From a virus, in IMG/VR virus record IMGVR_UViG_3300037584_000120, positions 1 to 23,876 of that record: DNA of 23,876 nucleotides; one strand, given 5' to 3'. Below, piece after piece: positions 1 to 6,063 of the stretch (its first letter is position 1; each line of letters starts with the position of its first letter). The translations under genes were made by a program, and so were the position numbers. The notes beneath the pieces are model-generated. The model was not told where the DNA came from, ran no database searches, and saw only the letters and a list, made by a program, of their open reading frames with translations.

Positions 1-257
1 GCATTTCCTATTTTCCTAAGTGACTCAATACCAATACTAACCGCTTTATCACTGGTATCATGCGCCATAGTGCAAGTGTAACCTACATTCATGGTAGTGC
101 CTTCTATCTCGAAAGATAGTTTGACTGCTTCCCATCCATTATTACCAACTACTATTTCGTCACCAACGAAAATCATGTTGTGTCGGCCTTCTTCTATCTT
201 TGGTTTTGCTTCTACTTCGGCATCAAAATCATGCCCGTACTTACTCAAATCGGTCAT
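1..257 (-). CDS. DUF669-like candidate ssDNA-binding protein, 3' end cut by window
   Basis: The frame begins with ATG at 257 behind a strong AAGGAG ribosome binding site and stays open to base 1, giving 85 residues with no stop, so the gene continues outside the window. It starts MTDLSKYGHDFDAEVE, and an N-terminal MxDLSKY/F followed by an acidic stretch is how many phage DUF669 proteins begin. A beta-rich region follows (MIFVGDEIVVGNN, then KLSFEIEGTTMNVGYTC). DUF669 proteins commonly sit next to AAA_24/Sak4-like ATPases and are thought to bind single-stranded DNA in phage recombination or replication. Here the gene follows such an ATPase by 11 bp in the same operon. The assignment rests on the N-terminus and the neighbour and is tentative; that it is a real gene is well supported. 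Confidence 0.6.
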   Translation of the reverse strand, partial: MTDLSKYGHDFDAEVEAKPKIEEGRHNMIFVGDEIVVGNNGWEAVKLSFEIEGTTMNVGYTCTMAHDTSDKAVSIGIESLRKIGN

Positions 258-268
258 ATTATTCTCCT

Positions 269-1003
269 TTATTTCCCGATAATTGCTGATCTAATTTCTT
301 GCCAATCGAAAGGCATTTCTTCTGGCAAGCCGTATCTGTTTTTTGCAAGGAATGCTGGTTTGGCTTCGGTGTATAACATTCTTTCACCCTGTATTGCTTT
401 GGATGTAGTTTGTCCACCTTTACCTTTAATCTTAACACTGCCAAATTTGTAGTTGGCAAAGAAACAACAATCACTATGCTCAAGTATCAAGTCACTTGCT
501 TTCCTATGAAGTTTCAATTCATACCTATCGTATGCTTCAATCTCAGGTGACTCGAAACGCTTGATCTGACTGTGTGCAATTTGAATAATCGTCATTTTCT
601 TTTCATCTCTTAAACGATTAAGAACATCTATGTATTCGCGCCATTGTTTCAACGCCTCTACATAACCACGACCATATCCAAATTCCTCGATTGATTTTTT
701 GCCATGTATGTTACATACCTTCTCCCACACTAAAGGCTCTAACCAATCCAAAGAATCCACACACAATGTTGCGTATTCGTGATCTTCTTCCAGTAATGAA
801 TTTAGATTCTCAATGAATGAATCATAATCTTTCGATACTGGGAAGTGGTCACATTGGATTTTACCCATGCCATCCTCTGTCAATAAAAATATGGGTTTAT
901 TCATACTGGCAGCGAATGATGTCTTACCAATACCCGCACCCCCATATAGCACCAACTTAGGTGGCTTTAACTGCGTTTTACTTCTTATTGCTTTTAGGCT
1001 CAT
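269..1003 (-). CDS. AAA_24 / Sak4-like RecA-fold ATPase
   Basis: A 244-aa P-loop ATPase. Walker A is GGAGIGKTS (G21-x4-G26-K27-T28). A Walker B-like strand ends in CVDSLDW, with D83 and D86. A polar strand IIQIAHSQIKRFESPE follows, like the sensor segment of RecA-fold proteins. Phage AAA_24 proteins include Sak4-type single-strand annealing recombinases, which work with a ssDNA-binding protein, so the next gene (DUF669-like) fits as partner. I chose ATG 1003 because GAGGAG lies just upstream and the longer frame adds 20 residues that only read through the previous gene. It overlaps the 3' end of that gene by 26 bp. The ATPase call is firm; the recombinase role is inferred from family and context. 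Confidence 0.85.
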   Translation of the reverse strand: MSLKAIRSKTQLKPPKLVLYGGAGIGKTSFAASMNKPIFLLTEDGMGKIQCDHFPVSKDYDSFIENLNSLLEEDHEYATLCVDSLDWLEPLVWEKVCNIHGKKSIEEFGYGRGYVEALKQWREYIDVLNRLRDEKKMTIIQIAHSQIKRFESPEIEAYDRYELKLHRKASDLILEHSDCCFFANYKFGSVKIKGKGGQTTSKAIQGERMLYTEAKPAFLAKNRYGLPEEMPFDWQEIRSAIIGK

Positions 1004-1232
1004 TGTCTTTCTTCTCCTCTGTTTGATTGACAATAGATTGCAATTGACTGCTGTAATGCGCACTCAGGATAGAAAGTTTTTCTAATTCAAACTCAGCGTT
1101 ACCTTTCACATCACGAATTGCGTTATTAACAGAAGTTAATTTGTTTAAAGTTAATTTACCTTCATCAGATAGATCGTCAATTTTATGCTCGACTCCATCC
1201 TCAAAAGAAAAAGTTTTTATTTCTTCGCTCAT
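978..1232 (-). CDS. Small acidic protein, unknown function
   Basis: An 84-aa protein starting MSEEIKTFSFEDG. ATG 1232 overlaps the stop of the nuclease gene upstream in an ATGA arrangement, which implies translational coupling. A longer reading frame exists but would run 100 bp into the nuclease gene. The product is charged and probably mostly helical from residue 25 on, with a Lys-rich end (EEKKDNEPKSNKK). Small phage proteins of the pattern 'FxFEDGxEHKIDDLSDEGK' (a short hairpin, then a helix carrying an asparagine/lysine-rich heptad) occur beside recombination genes in other phages, but I cannot name a family. Its place between the RecB-like nuclease and the Sak4-like ATPase suggests an accessory role in DNA metabolism; this is inference. 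Confidence 0.75.
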   Translation of the reverse strand: MSEEIKTFSFEDGVEHKIDDLSDEGKLTLNKLTSVNNAIRDVKGNAEFELEKLSILSAHYSSQLQSIVNQTEEKKDNEPKSNKK

Positions 1233-1972
1233 ATTGATACCTCGTATTGTTTGTATGCCTCGCAAATTTCCTTTGCTCGACAGAAGCGACATTGATCTCT
1301 CCCAGCATTGAATACTGGCTCTGGTTCTAAGCAAGCCTCAATAGCTGGCTTTAGAATATTGAAACCCCATTCCACTAGGTTATCCGCAGTTATATCCCAT
1401 GCGCGAATCTTGCCATCTTTGTGATATGAGGTTGGTTGTACGATTGTCAATTCCATTGTAGTTCTATCATTTCCGTATCTTGCTAATGCACCCAAACCAT
1501 AGATCATTAATTGTGGGTTATCTTCAACATCTACTGGGAATTTACCTGATTTTAAATCAATTACTGCTATTCGGTTTGCCTTCTTTCCAAGTATGGTGGC
1601 ATCGCCTGTTCCCCAACACTCAGAAGATATTTCATTTATATATAGCTTTTCTTCTATTAATAAAGTGCCTTCTAATTCTTCTTGTCTATTCTTAACATAA
1701 TCAACATAGACTTCCGCGCAATCAATCATTGACTTATTTACTTTGATATTGAATCCATCTATTTCTTCTTCACGATCTAACCAGTAGTCACTCAATGTGA
1801 CATTCTCTAGTCTGTCTTTCAACAACATCTCTACCATGTGGTGAACCAATGTACCTGTAGCTGCGGGTATTGTGGTATCCATAACAAAAGGTATTGACTC
1901 AGATAATTGAATCGAACCAGGACAAGCCATCCAACGCTTTGCTGCTGATGGTGAGAATCTACTGTGAGCCAT
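1229..1972 (-). CDS. DUF2800 RecB/Cas4-like PD-(D/E)XK nuclease with Fe-S cysteines
   Basis: A 247-aa protein with the RecB-nuclease motif order: GTLVHH (H44), GTGDA (D124), VIDLK (D139-x-K141) and NPQLMIYG (Q154). It has an N-terminal cysteine (C17, in WMACPGS) and a C-terminal CRFCRAKEIC cluster (C228, C231, C237). One distant plus three clustered cysteines is the 4Fe-4S arrangement of Cas4 and AddB type nucleases. DUF2800 is the phage family with this layout, and the length is somewhat short for it. The expected activity is a ssDNA or DNA-end exonuclease feeding the recombinase encoded downstream. Its start overlaps the upstream nuclease gene by 14 bp, and it shares an ATGA junction with the gene below. 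Family call is strong; the substrate is not known. Confidence 0.85.
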   Translation of the reverse strand: MAHSRFSPSAAKRWMACPGSIQLSESIPFVMDTTIPAATGTLVHHMVEMLLKDRLENVTLSDYWLDREEEIDGFNIKVNKSMIDCAEVYVDYVKNRQEELEGTLLIEEKLYINEISSECWGTGDATILGKKANRIAVIDLKSGKFPVDVEDNPQLMIYGLGALARYGNDRTTMELTIVQPTSYHKDGKIRAWDITADNLVEWGFNILKPAIEACLEPEPVFNAGRDQCRFCRAKEICEAYKQYEVSI

Positions 1973-2348
1973 CTTTATGTTCCTTGTAAATCTTAGCCCA
2001 CAACTCAGGGTTTATTGTTGCTGTGCAGTTGAAATCATCATCTGGAAAAAGTTTGCTAGTGTGTGGTAAAACCACTTGCCATTGTTGCCTATCTGCTCTG
2101 TACCACAAGCAAGGTATTAAATTTACCTTCTCCGCTTGCTCGCACGTTTGCACCCACCACTGACGCACATCGCCTTGCGTAATACTTTTCCTACGTTTTA
2201 CTTCAATCGCATACGGCTCACCACCCAATAAATCATGCCCACCGCCATAGGTCTGAGAATAATTGACCTGTAACTCAACCTCAGTCATTTCTTTAATAAC
2301 GTCAATCACTTCTCTCTCACCCCTTCTCCCTTTATTTCTAGCGTTCAT
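1959..2348 (-). CDS. PD-(D/E)XK nuclease, Hjc-like resolvase candidate
   Basis: A 129-aa protein with a clean PD-(D/E)XK core. N-terminal NKGRRGEREV carries E11, D39 lies in GGGHDLLG, and E49-V-K51 lies in AIEVKRRKS. A helix with WWVQTCEQAEK follows, then LIPCLWYRADRQQW, the typical strand after the active site. The pattern resembles archaeal-type Holliday junction resolvases and related phage nucleases. It sits at the head of the leftward recombination module, two bases downstream of the HTH gene's stop. Resolving branched DNA before packaging is the likely job, by family and context. A restriction-like or VRR-type nuclease is the alternative. All three catalytic acidic/Lys positions look intact. 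Confidence 0.8.
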   Translation of the reverse strand: MNARNKGRRGEREVIDVIKEMTEVELQVNYSQTYGGGHDLLGGEPYAIEVKRRKSITQGDVRQWWVQTCEQAEKVNLIPCLWYRADRQQWQVVLPHTSKLFPDDDFNCTATINPELWAKIYKEHKDGSQ

Positions 2349-2350
2349 TG

Positions 2351-2542
2351 CTACTTACTTTTTGATTGTTTTTCGTAATCTTCGATAACATCTCTTTCGT
2401 ATAAGACAGTACCGCCAATCTTGGTATAAGCTGGGCCAATACTTTGTACGCGCCAGTTCTCTAAAGTTCTTGGGGATTTGTGCCACCGAGCAGCAAGCTC
2501 TGTGGTTGACATAAAATTGGAATACCCTTTTCTCTCTTTCAT
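2351..2542 (-). CDS. HTH_17 (excisionase/MerR-like) DNA-binding protein
   Basis: A small winged-helix type DNA-binding protein. The core reads STTELAARWHKSPRTLENWR followed by a wing segment GPAYTKIGGTVLYERDVI, the standard HTH_17 layout with a helix-turn-helix and then the 'Y-x-K-I-G-x-x-V-x-Y' strand. Three ATG codons are possible (2554, 2542, 2512). I chose 2542 because it leaves a leader of about 24 bp from the predicted TATAAT at 2577-2572, but 2512 also keeps the whole domain. It is the first gene of the leftward early operon and faces the plus-strand DUF3310 gene across overlapping promoters, so it may regulate that divergent region. No integrase is in the window, so I do not call it an excisionase. 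Confidence 0.8.
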   Translation of the reverse strand: MKERKGYSNFMSTTELAARWHKSPRTLENWRVQSIGPAYTKIGGTVLYERDVIEDYEKQSKSK

Positions 2543-2547
2543 TATTT

Positions 2548-2576
2548 TTCCCATTTCTACACGATTGCTGTATTAT
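2548..2576 (+). promoter_or_regulatory. Sigma70-like promoter for DUF3310 gene
   Basis: TTCCCA (2548-2553), 17 bp spacer, TATTAT (2571-2576): 4 of 6 and 5 of 6 matches to the consensus. It would start transcription near 2584, about 24 bp before the DUF3310 start codon. It shares its -10 bases with a leftward promoter. Confidence 0.45.
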
Positions 2577-2577
2577 A
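2572..2577 (-). promoter_or_regulatory. Leftward -10 element for early DNA-metabolism operon
   Basis: A perfect TATAAT on the minus strand. The -35 region is poor (TTCCAT at a long spacing), so it may need an activator. It lies inside the -10 region of the rightward promoter, so the two probably exclude each other. Confidence 0.4.
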
Positions 2578-2607
2578 TACACATTCAAATCTTAAATGGA
2601 AGTGTTT

Positions 2608-2844
2608 ATGAGAAAAAAACTAGCAACGGAAAAACAAATGGGTGGAGATCATTATAAAAAACAAATTCAACCTATTGAATACATTGTGGCAAACAATCTC
2701 TCTTTTTGTATGGGTAATGTAGTAAAATACGTTACCAGAGATAAAGAAAATAAAGTGCAAGATTTATTGAAAGCCAAGCACTATATTGATCTCGAACTTG
2801 AATTAGTACACAACTGCGATTCTGATGGAAACCCAATAAAATGA
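2608..2844 (+). CDS. DUF3310 protein
   Basis: A 78-aa protein beginning MRKKLATEKQMGGDHYKKQI. The conserved blocks of DUF3310 are all visible: GGDHYKK, IQPIEYIVANNLSFCMGNVVKYV, and the C-terminal helix DLLKAKHYIDLELEL. DUF3310 proteins are common in tailed phages near replication and nucleotide-metabolism genes and are often annotated as nucleotide-kinase-like, though the biochemical role is not established. I chose ATG 2608 because GGAAG sits seven bases upstream; the ATG at 2596 lacks a site. It is one of only two plus-strand genes, transcribed away from the leftward early operon. Confidence 0.85.
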   Translation: MRKKLATEKQMGGDHYKKQIQPIEYIVANNLSFCMGNVVKYVTRDKENKVQDLLKAKHYIDLELELVHNCDSDGNPIK

Positions 2845-3001
2845 CCCTCATAAGTTATTGAATCCAAACAAAAAGATTTGCGCAAACTTTTTTAGATCAA
2901 CCATAACATAAGGCTTTCAGCCCGATAATTTATCTTTTTTTTAAAAATGCGTTTTTTTAAAACCCTTATAATTGAAGGCTTCTGTGAGGTACTCACTATT
3001 A

Positions 3002-3010
3002 TGTTATAAT
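3002..3010 (+). promoter_or_regulatory. Extended -10 promoter (TGtTATAAT)
   Basis: TG-T-TATAAT is a perfect extended -10 box. The -35 position (CTGTGA, about 17 bp upstream) is poor, as is usual for extended -10 promoters. The start would be near 3017, giving an untranslated leader of about 75 nt before the 110-aa gene. This is the best promoter match I found in the window. Confidence 0.65.
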
Positions 3011-3037
3011 ATATATACGCAGTTACTTATTAACTGC

Positions 3038-3049
3038 CGTTCTTTAACA
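3038..3049 (+). promoter_or_regulatory. boxA-like antitermination element
   Basis: CGTTCTTTAACA matches the rRNA-leader boxA (TGCTCTTTAACA) at 10 of 12 positions and is followed by ACTTGG. It lies in the transcribed leader about 20 nt after the predicted start, where NusB/NusE-dependent boxA elements act. The match is by eye, and no boxB stem is evident immediately downstream. Confidence 0.4.
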
Positions 3050-3067
3050 ACTTGGTTTAACACTATC

Positions 3068-3079
3068 GCCCGAAAGGGC
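3068..3079 (+). promoter_or_regulatory. Small GNRA hairpin just ahead of the ribosome binding site
   Basis: GCCC-GAAA-GGGC, a 4-bp GC stem with a GAAA tetraloop, ends one to four bases before the AAAGGGAG ribosome binding site of the 110-aa gene. It could stabilise the mRNA end or affect translation initiation. Confidence 0.4.
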
Positions 3080-3093
3080 AAAGGGAGAATATT

Positions 3094-3426
3094 ATGTCAA
3101 CTTCATTAGAAGGTTTATTAGGTAATGTATTAGGATCATCTGGAAAATTACCGAAACAGTATTGGCTCGATGAAGCAAAACTAGATAGACGTTATTACGG
3201 CAAAGCAAAACGTTTAGCTAAAAAGCTAGGTTTATGGATCGAGATTGATAATGTTTCAAATGGTTTCGGTGAGCCAGTATCTAAAGGTCAATGGATATGC
3301 GGTGATTCTGATTTTTATAAATCTTTGCCTCATGTTGATGATGGATTCTTTTCAACATCATGGTCAGAATGCCACGACAATTTATTGGCCATTCAAGATG
3401 AACTATCTAAATTATCTAAGGAGTAA
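3094..3426 (+). CDS. Unknown 110-aa protein with its own strong promoter and boxA leader
   Basis: Starts at ATG 3094, six bases after AAAGGGAG. The protein is soluble and has a basic helical part around residues 28-45 (AKLDRRYYGKAKRLAKKLG), a beta part with WIEID and GQWICGDSDFY, and a C-terminal helix rich in Glu and Lys (QDELSKLSKE). I recognise no family. It has a dedicated extended -10 promoter, a boxA-like element and a hairpin in its leader, and it points against the late operon, ending 12 bp before the terminator hairpin. Such an isolated, strongly driven small gene suggests an early or host-takeover role, or a regulator; that is inference. Codon use looks like that of the neighbouring phage genes. 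Confidence 0.75.
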   Translation: MSTSLEGLLGNVLGSSGKLPKQYWLDEAKLDRRYYGKAKRLAKKLGLWIEIDNVSNGFGEPVSKGQWICGDSDFYKSLPHVDDGFFSTSWSECHDNLLAIQDELSKLSKE

Positions 3427-3438
3427 TATTAAAAGGAT

Positions 3439-3454
3439 GGGGGCGCAAGCCCCC
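3439..3454 (-). terminator. Perfect GC hairpin between converging operons
   Basis: GGGGGC-GCAA-GCCCCC: a 6-bp all-GC stem with a GNRA (GCAA) loop. On the minus strand it is followed by ATCCTTTTAATATT, which gives a short T run, so it fits best as the terminator of the long leftward late operon 40 bp after the FecR-like gene. On the plus strand the flank is TGACTTAAAA, so it may also work weakly for the 110-aa gene. Confidence 0.7.
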
Positions 3455-3493
3455 TGACTTAAAACCCAAAGTGTAAACCAGGTTATGTATTTA

Positions 3494-4624
3494 TTAACTT
3501 CCCTGTTTGATATTGATTATAGAACTGCCACCACCATTTGTGATAACTTGATTGACCTTACCTTCTTGTTCTATTCTTATGCTGTATGATCCATCCTTCG
3601 ATACTTGCATTTGTAAGTTATCTTCTACTTGTCTAATAAACTTAACTTCACTATCCGTAATAAATGTATTTATCTGGGTATCACTATCGTATCCAATATC
3701 TGTACCTCTAATACCATCGGATGATAATGCTTTGTTTGCTTTTGAGAGTTCATCAATCTCTTGTATTACATCCAGTAAATCCTCAAGAAAATTAGCAGCA
3801 AGGTAATCTATATCTAATTCAGTGTATTCAAGATCATCTTCTTGTAATTCATCGGTATCGAGTTCATCAAATTCCAATAAATCAACATCCAATATATTGT
3901 CTGCTTTGGTATTGTTTTCTTCTGTTTCTGATTCTTCATTTTCTGGTGGGTTTACAATTAACATATTGTCAATCATGGATAGATCAAGATTTAAAACTAC
4001 GCCTCTTGTCGGTGCTGTTTCAAAGTTATATACAGTAGTGGATTCATAGGGTTTAGTAAGAACAGTTTCTCCTAATGCCGTGTAAACCACTATCTCCCCA
4101 CTCGCTTCCCCGCTTGCATCAGGCAACAAGATAATCAGGGCCTCTCCTGTTTCTTTTACAGTGATTGTGAAATCCGTGCCACGAATACCAACTGTAGCCG
4201 AGTTCGTTCTAACAGTGATGTTGTCTTTAGGTATGCGTTTTGTTTTGCTTGAAATAAATCTGCCAGTGCCTTTTACAAAATTGATTGCCATACTAGATTT
4301 ATTTGGGTCAGGATCAAAAACAAATTCATCCACCACAACCTGACTGTGTTCTGTGAGCCGTATCGTTGTGTCATCTCGAAAAGTAACGCCCATACGACCA
4401 TTAGCTGTTTCCAAGCGATCATAAGAATTAAGAGAGAAATCAATAATACTTTCATACGGCTTATCTCTAACGACTCTGGTATTGCCTTTTAATTCTGTGA
4501 TGTTGCCAATGTCAACATCCAACGCTTGTGCCTTGATCGTCCTGGTTAATACACACGCTGCCATTATTGCCAGAAGAAGTAACGCGTAGCCAATCGTTGT
4601 CTTGCGTAGATTGTTGGTCAACAT
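3494..4624 (-). CDS. Secreted FecR-domain protein with C-terminal curlin-like repeat
   Basis: A 376-aa exported protein and the last gene of the late operon. ATG 4624 follows AAGGT by a normal distance. A signal or anchor segment (residues about 10-28, GYALLLLAIMAACVL) ends near IKAQA-LDVD. Residues about 40-155 are a FecR domain: GRMGVTFRDDTTIRLTEHSQ, then INFVKGTGRFIS and TVRTNSATVGIRGTDF. FecR domains are periplasmic/extracellular beta modules in signalling and surface proteins. Residues about 228-300 are a highly acidic linker (EESETEENN, DELDTDELQEDDLE). A second GIRGTD occurs near residue 304. The last 30 residues contain IRIEQEGKVNQVITN, which matches the curlin pattern Q-x-G-x-x-N, and end NIKQGS. 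It overlaps the curlin-like gene by 113 bp. An amyloid nucleator or anchor role (CsgB-like) is inference. Confidence 0.8.
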   Translation of the reverse strand: MLTNNLRKTTIGYALLLLAIMAACVLTRTIKAQALDVDIGNITELKGNTRVVRDKPYESIIDFSLNSYDRLETANGRMGVTFRDDTTIRLTEHSQVVVDEFVFDPDPNKSSMAINFVKGTGRFISSKTKRIPKDNITVRTNSATVGIRGTDFTITVKETGEALIILLPDASGEASGEIVVYTALGETVLTKPYESTTVYNFETAPTRGVVLNLDLSMIDNMLIVNPPENEESETEENNTKADNILDVDLLEFDELDTDELQEDDLEYTELDIDYLAANFLEDLLDVIQEIDELSKANKALSSDGIRGTDIGYDSDTQINTFITDSEVKFIRQVEDNLQMQVSKDGSYSIRIEQEGKVNQVITNGGGSSIINIKQGS

Positions 4625-5219
4625 CAAACGACCTTGAGTTACCATCGTGTTCCAACTTGAAATAAGCACCCGCATATCCATCTCCATCATAATTTACAGT
4701 ATTACTATCTCCATCTAAATCAATATAGTTGGTTGCGCTATCAACATCAAGGTCAATGTTTACTGTGTTGCTTGCACCTTGCACTATCGTGTCAATGTCT
4801 GCACCACTTGCTAAAGAGTTAGTCGCTAGATCAAGTGTAAATGTATTAGTTGATCCATCTACATCAACATTTACATTCGCGTTATCTGCCGAGTTTGAGT
4901 TGCCAGCATCAACTTGAATAGTATATAAGTTGGTATCACCATCAAAACTAAACAGCCCTGTGAATGAATCTGCATTGATGTCACCTAGCATCTTGTTATT
5001 ATTACCTATCTGGTTTACATCTAATGTCATTGTAGTACCATCAAGATCAAATGCAGTCATAGAGCCGTGTGCTGACTGTAATCCGCCAATTATATTTCCA
5101 GAGCCTAACTGCTCTAAGTCAATGTTCGCTGTAGCACCAACTTGATCTACATAGATTTCGTTATCGTCAGCTATTGCGCTACACGATAACAATAAAAATA
5201 AACTAATTAATTTCTTCAT
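4512..5219 (-). CDS. Curlin-like secreted repeat protein (CsgA-like)
   Basis: A 235-aa protein with an N-terminal signal peptide (MKKLISLFLLLSCSAIA, cleavage likely before DDN; the C13 lipobox is imperfect). The mature chain is made of alternating short strands and Q/D-x-G-x-x-N turns: VDQVGATANIDLEQLGSGN, LDVNQIGNNNKM, VDGSTN, VQGASN, LDGDSN, HDGNSR. The first units match the curlin motif; later ones replace Gln by Asp, giving an acidic, Asn/Ser/Gly-rich chain expected to form a beta-solenoid amyloid. It is longer than E. coli CsgA (about 150 aa) and ends with two cysteines (VCINQDDQGTSVGC). It directly follows csgG with a 17 bp overlap, so it is the probable substrate of that pore. Other beta-solenoid adhesins are the alternative. 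Confidence 0.75.
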   Translation of the reverse strand: MKKLISLFLLLSCSAIADDNEIYVDQVGATANIDLEQLGSGNIIGGLQSAHGSMTAFDLDGTTMTLDVNQIGNNNKMLGDINADSFTGLFSFDGDTNLYTIQVDAGNSNSADNANVNVDVDGSTNTFTLDLATNSLASGADIDTIVQGASNTVNIDLDVDSATNYIDLDGDSNTVNYDGDGYAGAYFKLEHDGNSRSFDVDQQSTQDNDWLRVTSSGNNGSVCINQDDQGTSVGC

Positions 5220-6063
5220 ATTCCCAATACCCCTTGCTAATTCCTATCTTAATTATTTGTAATACTCCTTGTTCGATTGATTGTTGCAATGCGATTGATG
5301 TACTTTCATTCTCTGCTGCGCCACCTTCTATTTCGACTAACTCAGTTCCATTAGATATAAAACGAAACAAGTCTTGCGACAGCCCTACTGAGATAATACT
5401 TTTATTTATCAATACTTCAATTAAAACTTCCCCTGTGGAAACAGAAACCAAGCGTAATGAAATAGTAATTAAATCTTCCCGATACTCTTTAGAGCTTCCT
5501 ATCCCCAAATAACGCGCACCCATCCCGCCACTCCTAATATTAGAATCTATGGATAGCACGGCTCCTTGAATCAACAGTCCCGCCAACAAAAGAGGTTTGA
5601 CAGCACTCTCCTCGTCAAAAGTTTCTCTTGTTGAGCGTATTAATTGCCTTTCTTTGGTCAAACTGTCTAATCCAACTCGTTCTGCTACTTGAAAGAACTC
5701 ACCATTCGATGCGTGTTTTAATGCTCTAATTAAAAGTGCTTCTGGTGCTTGAGTAATAGCGGTTGAGAATAAGGCGAAGGATCCATTCGATTTGCGCGCT
5801 CCTGTCATATCTTTAAAGCTATTTGGATATACAGCTATTACTGGTTTTCTTTTTGCTGGCTTTAGATTTAGAAGTTCTTCGTTTTGTAGCTCTAGTATTG
5901 ATGCTTTTTCTATTACTATATAAGGCAGACCGCCTTCTTCTAATAGAGAGCTATATCTTGGCGCACAACTAGAAAGTAAAATCACCGATAGGAACAGAAA
6001 TTTCAGTCTTATGTTCGTTTTCGTCAGTAATTGTAAGTGTAATTGTATCTTCTTCAACAACAT
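5203..6063 (-). CDS. csgG: CsgG-family outer-membrane curli secretion lipoprotein
   Basis: About 286 aa. The lipobox LSSC (Cys33 with this start) marks an outer-membrane lipoprotein. The CsgG hallmarks follow: FSTAITQAPEALLIRAL (97-114), GLDSLTKERQLIRSTRE (131-147), SNIRSGGMGARYLGIG (174-189), ISLRLVSVSTGEVL, DLFRFI, and a C-terminal helix SIEQGVLQIIK with GISKGYWEY. CsgG forms a nonameric pore that exports curli subunits. Length and motif order match E. coli CsgG (about 277 aa). The start is uncertain: ATG 6063 is the nearest plausible codon, and the whole signal peptide is then encoded inside the end of csgF in another frame, with the Cys codon immediately after the csgF stop. In the constriction loop the Phe of FSTA is kept, but the positions of Tyr51 and Asn55 in E. 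coli appear changed to Gly and Leu. Confidence 0.92.
   Translation of the reverse strand: MLLKKIQLHLQLLTKTNIRLKFLFLSVILLSSCAPRYSSLLEEGGLPYIVIEKASILELQNEELLNLKPAKRKPVIAVYPNSFKDMTGARKSNGSFALFSTAITQAPEALLIRALKHASNGEFFQVAERVGLDSLTKERQLIRSTRETFDEESAVKPLLLAGLLIQGAVLSIDSNIRSGGMGARYLGIGSSKEYREDLITISLRLVSVSTGEVLIEVLINKSIISVGLSQDLFRFISNGTELVEIEGGAAENESTSIALQQSIEQGVLQIIKIGISKGYWEYEEIN

Larger units (their letters stand above)
2845..3093 (+). other. Intergenic regulatory stretch between the two plus-strand genes
   Basis: No credible gene. It is very AT rich. It holds a weak terminator-like hairpin for the DUF3310 transcript (GGCT-TTC-AGCC at about 2913-2923, a GATAATTTATC palindrome, then a run of eight T). 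A second A5/T5 inverted repeat around TGCG and a T run follow. The right half holds the promoter, boxA-like element and hairpin listed separately. Confidence 0.5.

Noticed and set aside
978-1334. 118-codon version of the small acidic gene
   Set aside because: The first 34 codons lie within the nuclease gene and ATG 1232 has an ATGA coupling.
2351-2542. Excisionase of a temperate phage
   Set aside because: HTH_17 proteins are common regulators; no integrase or attachment site is visible, so lysogeny is not supported here.
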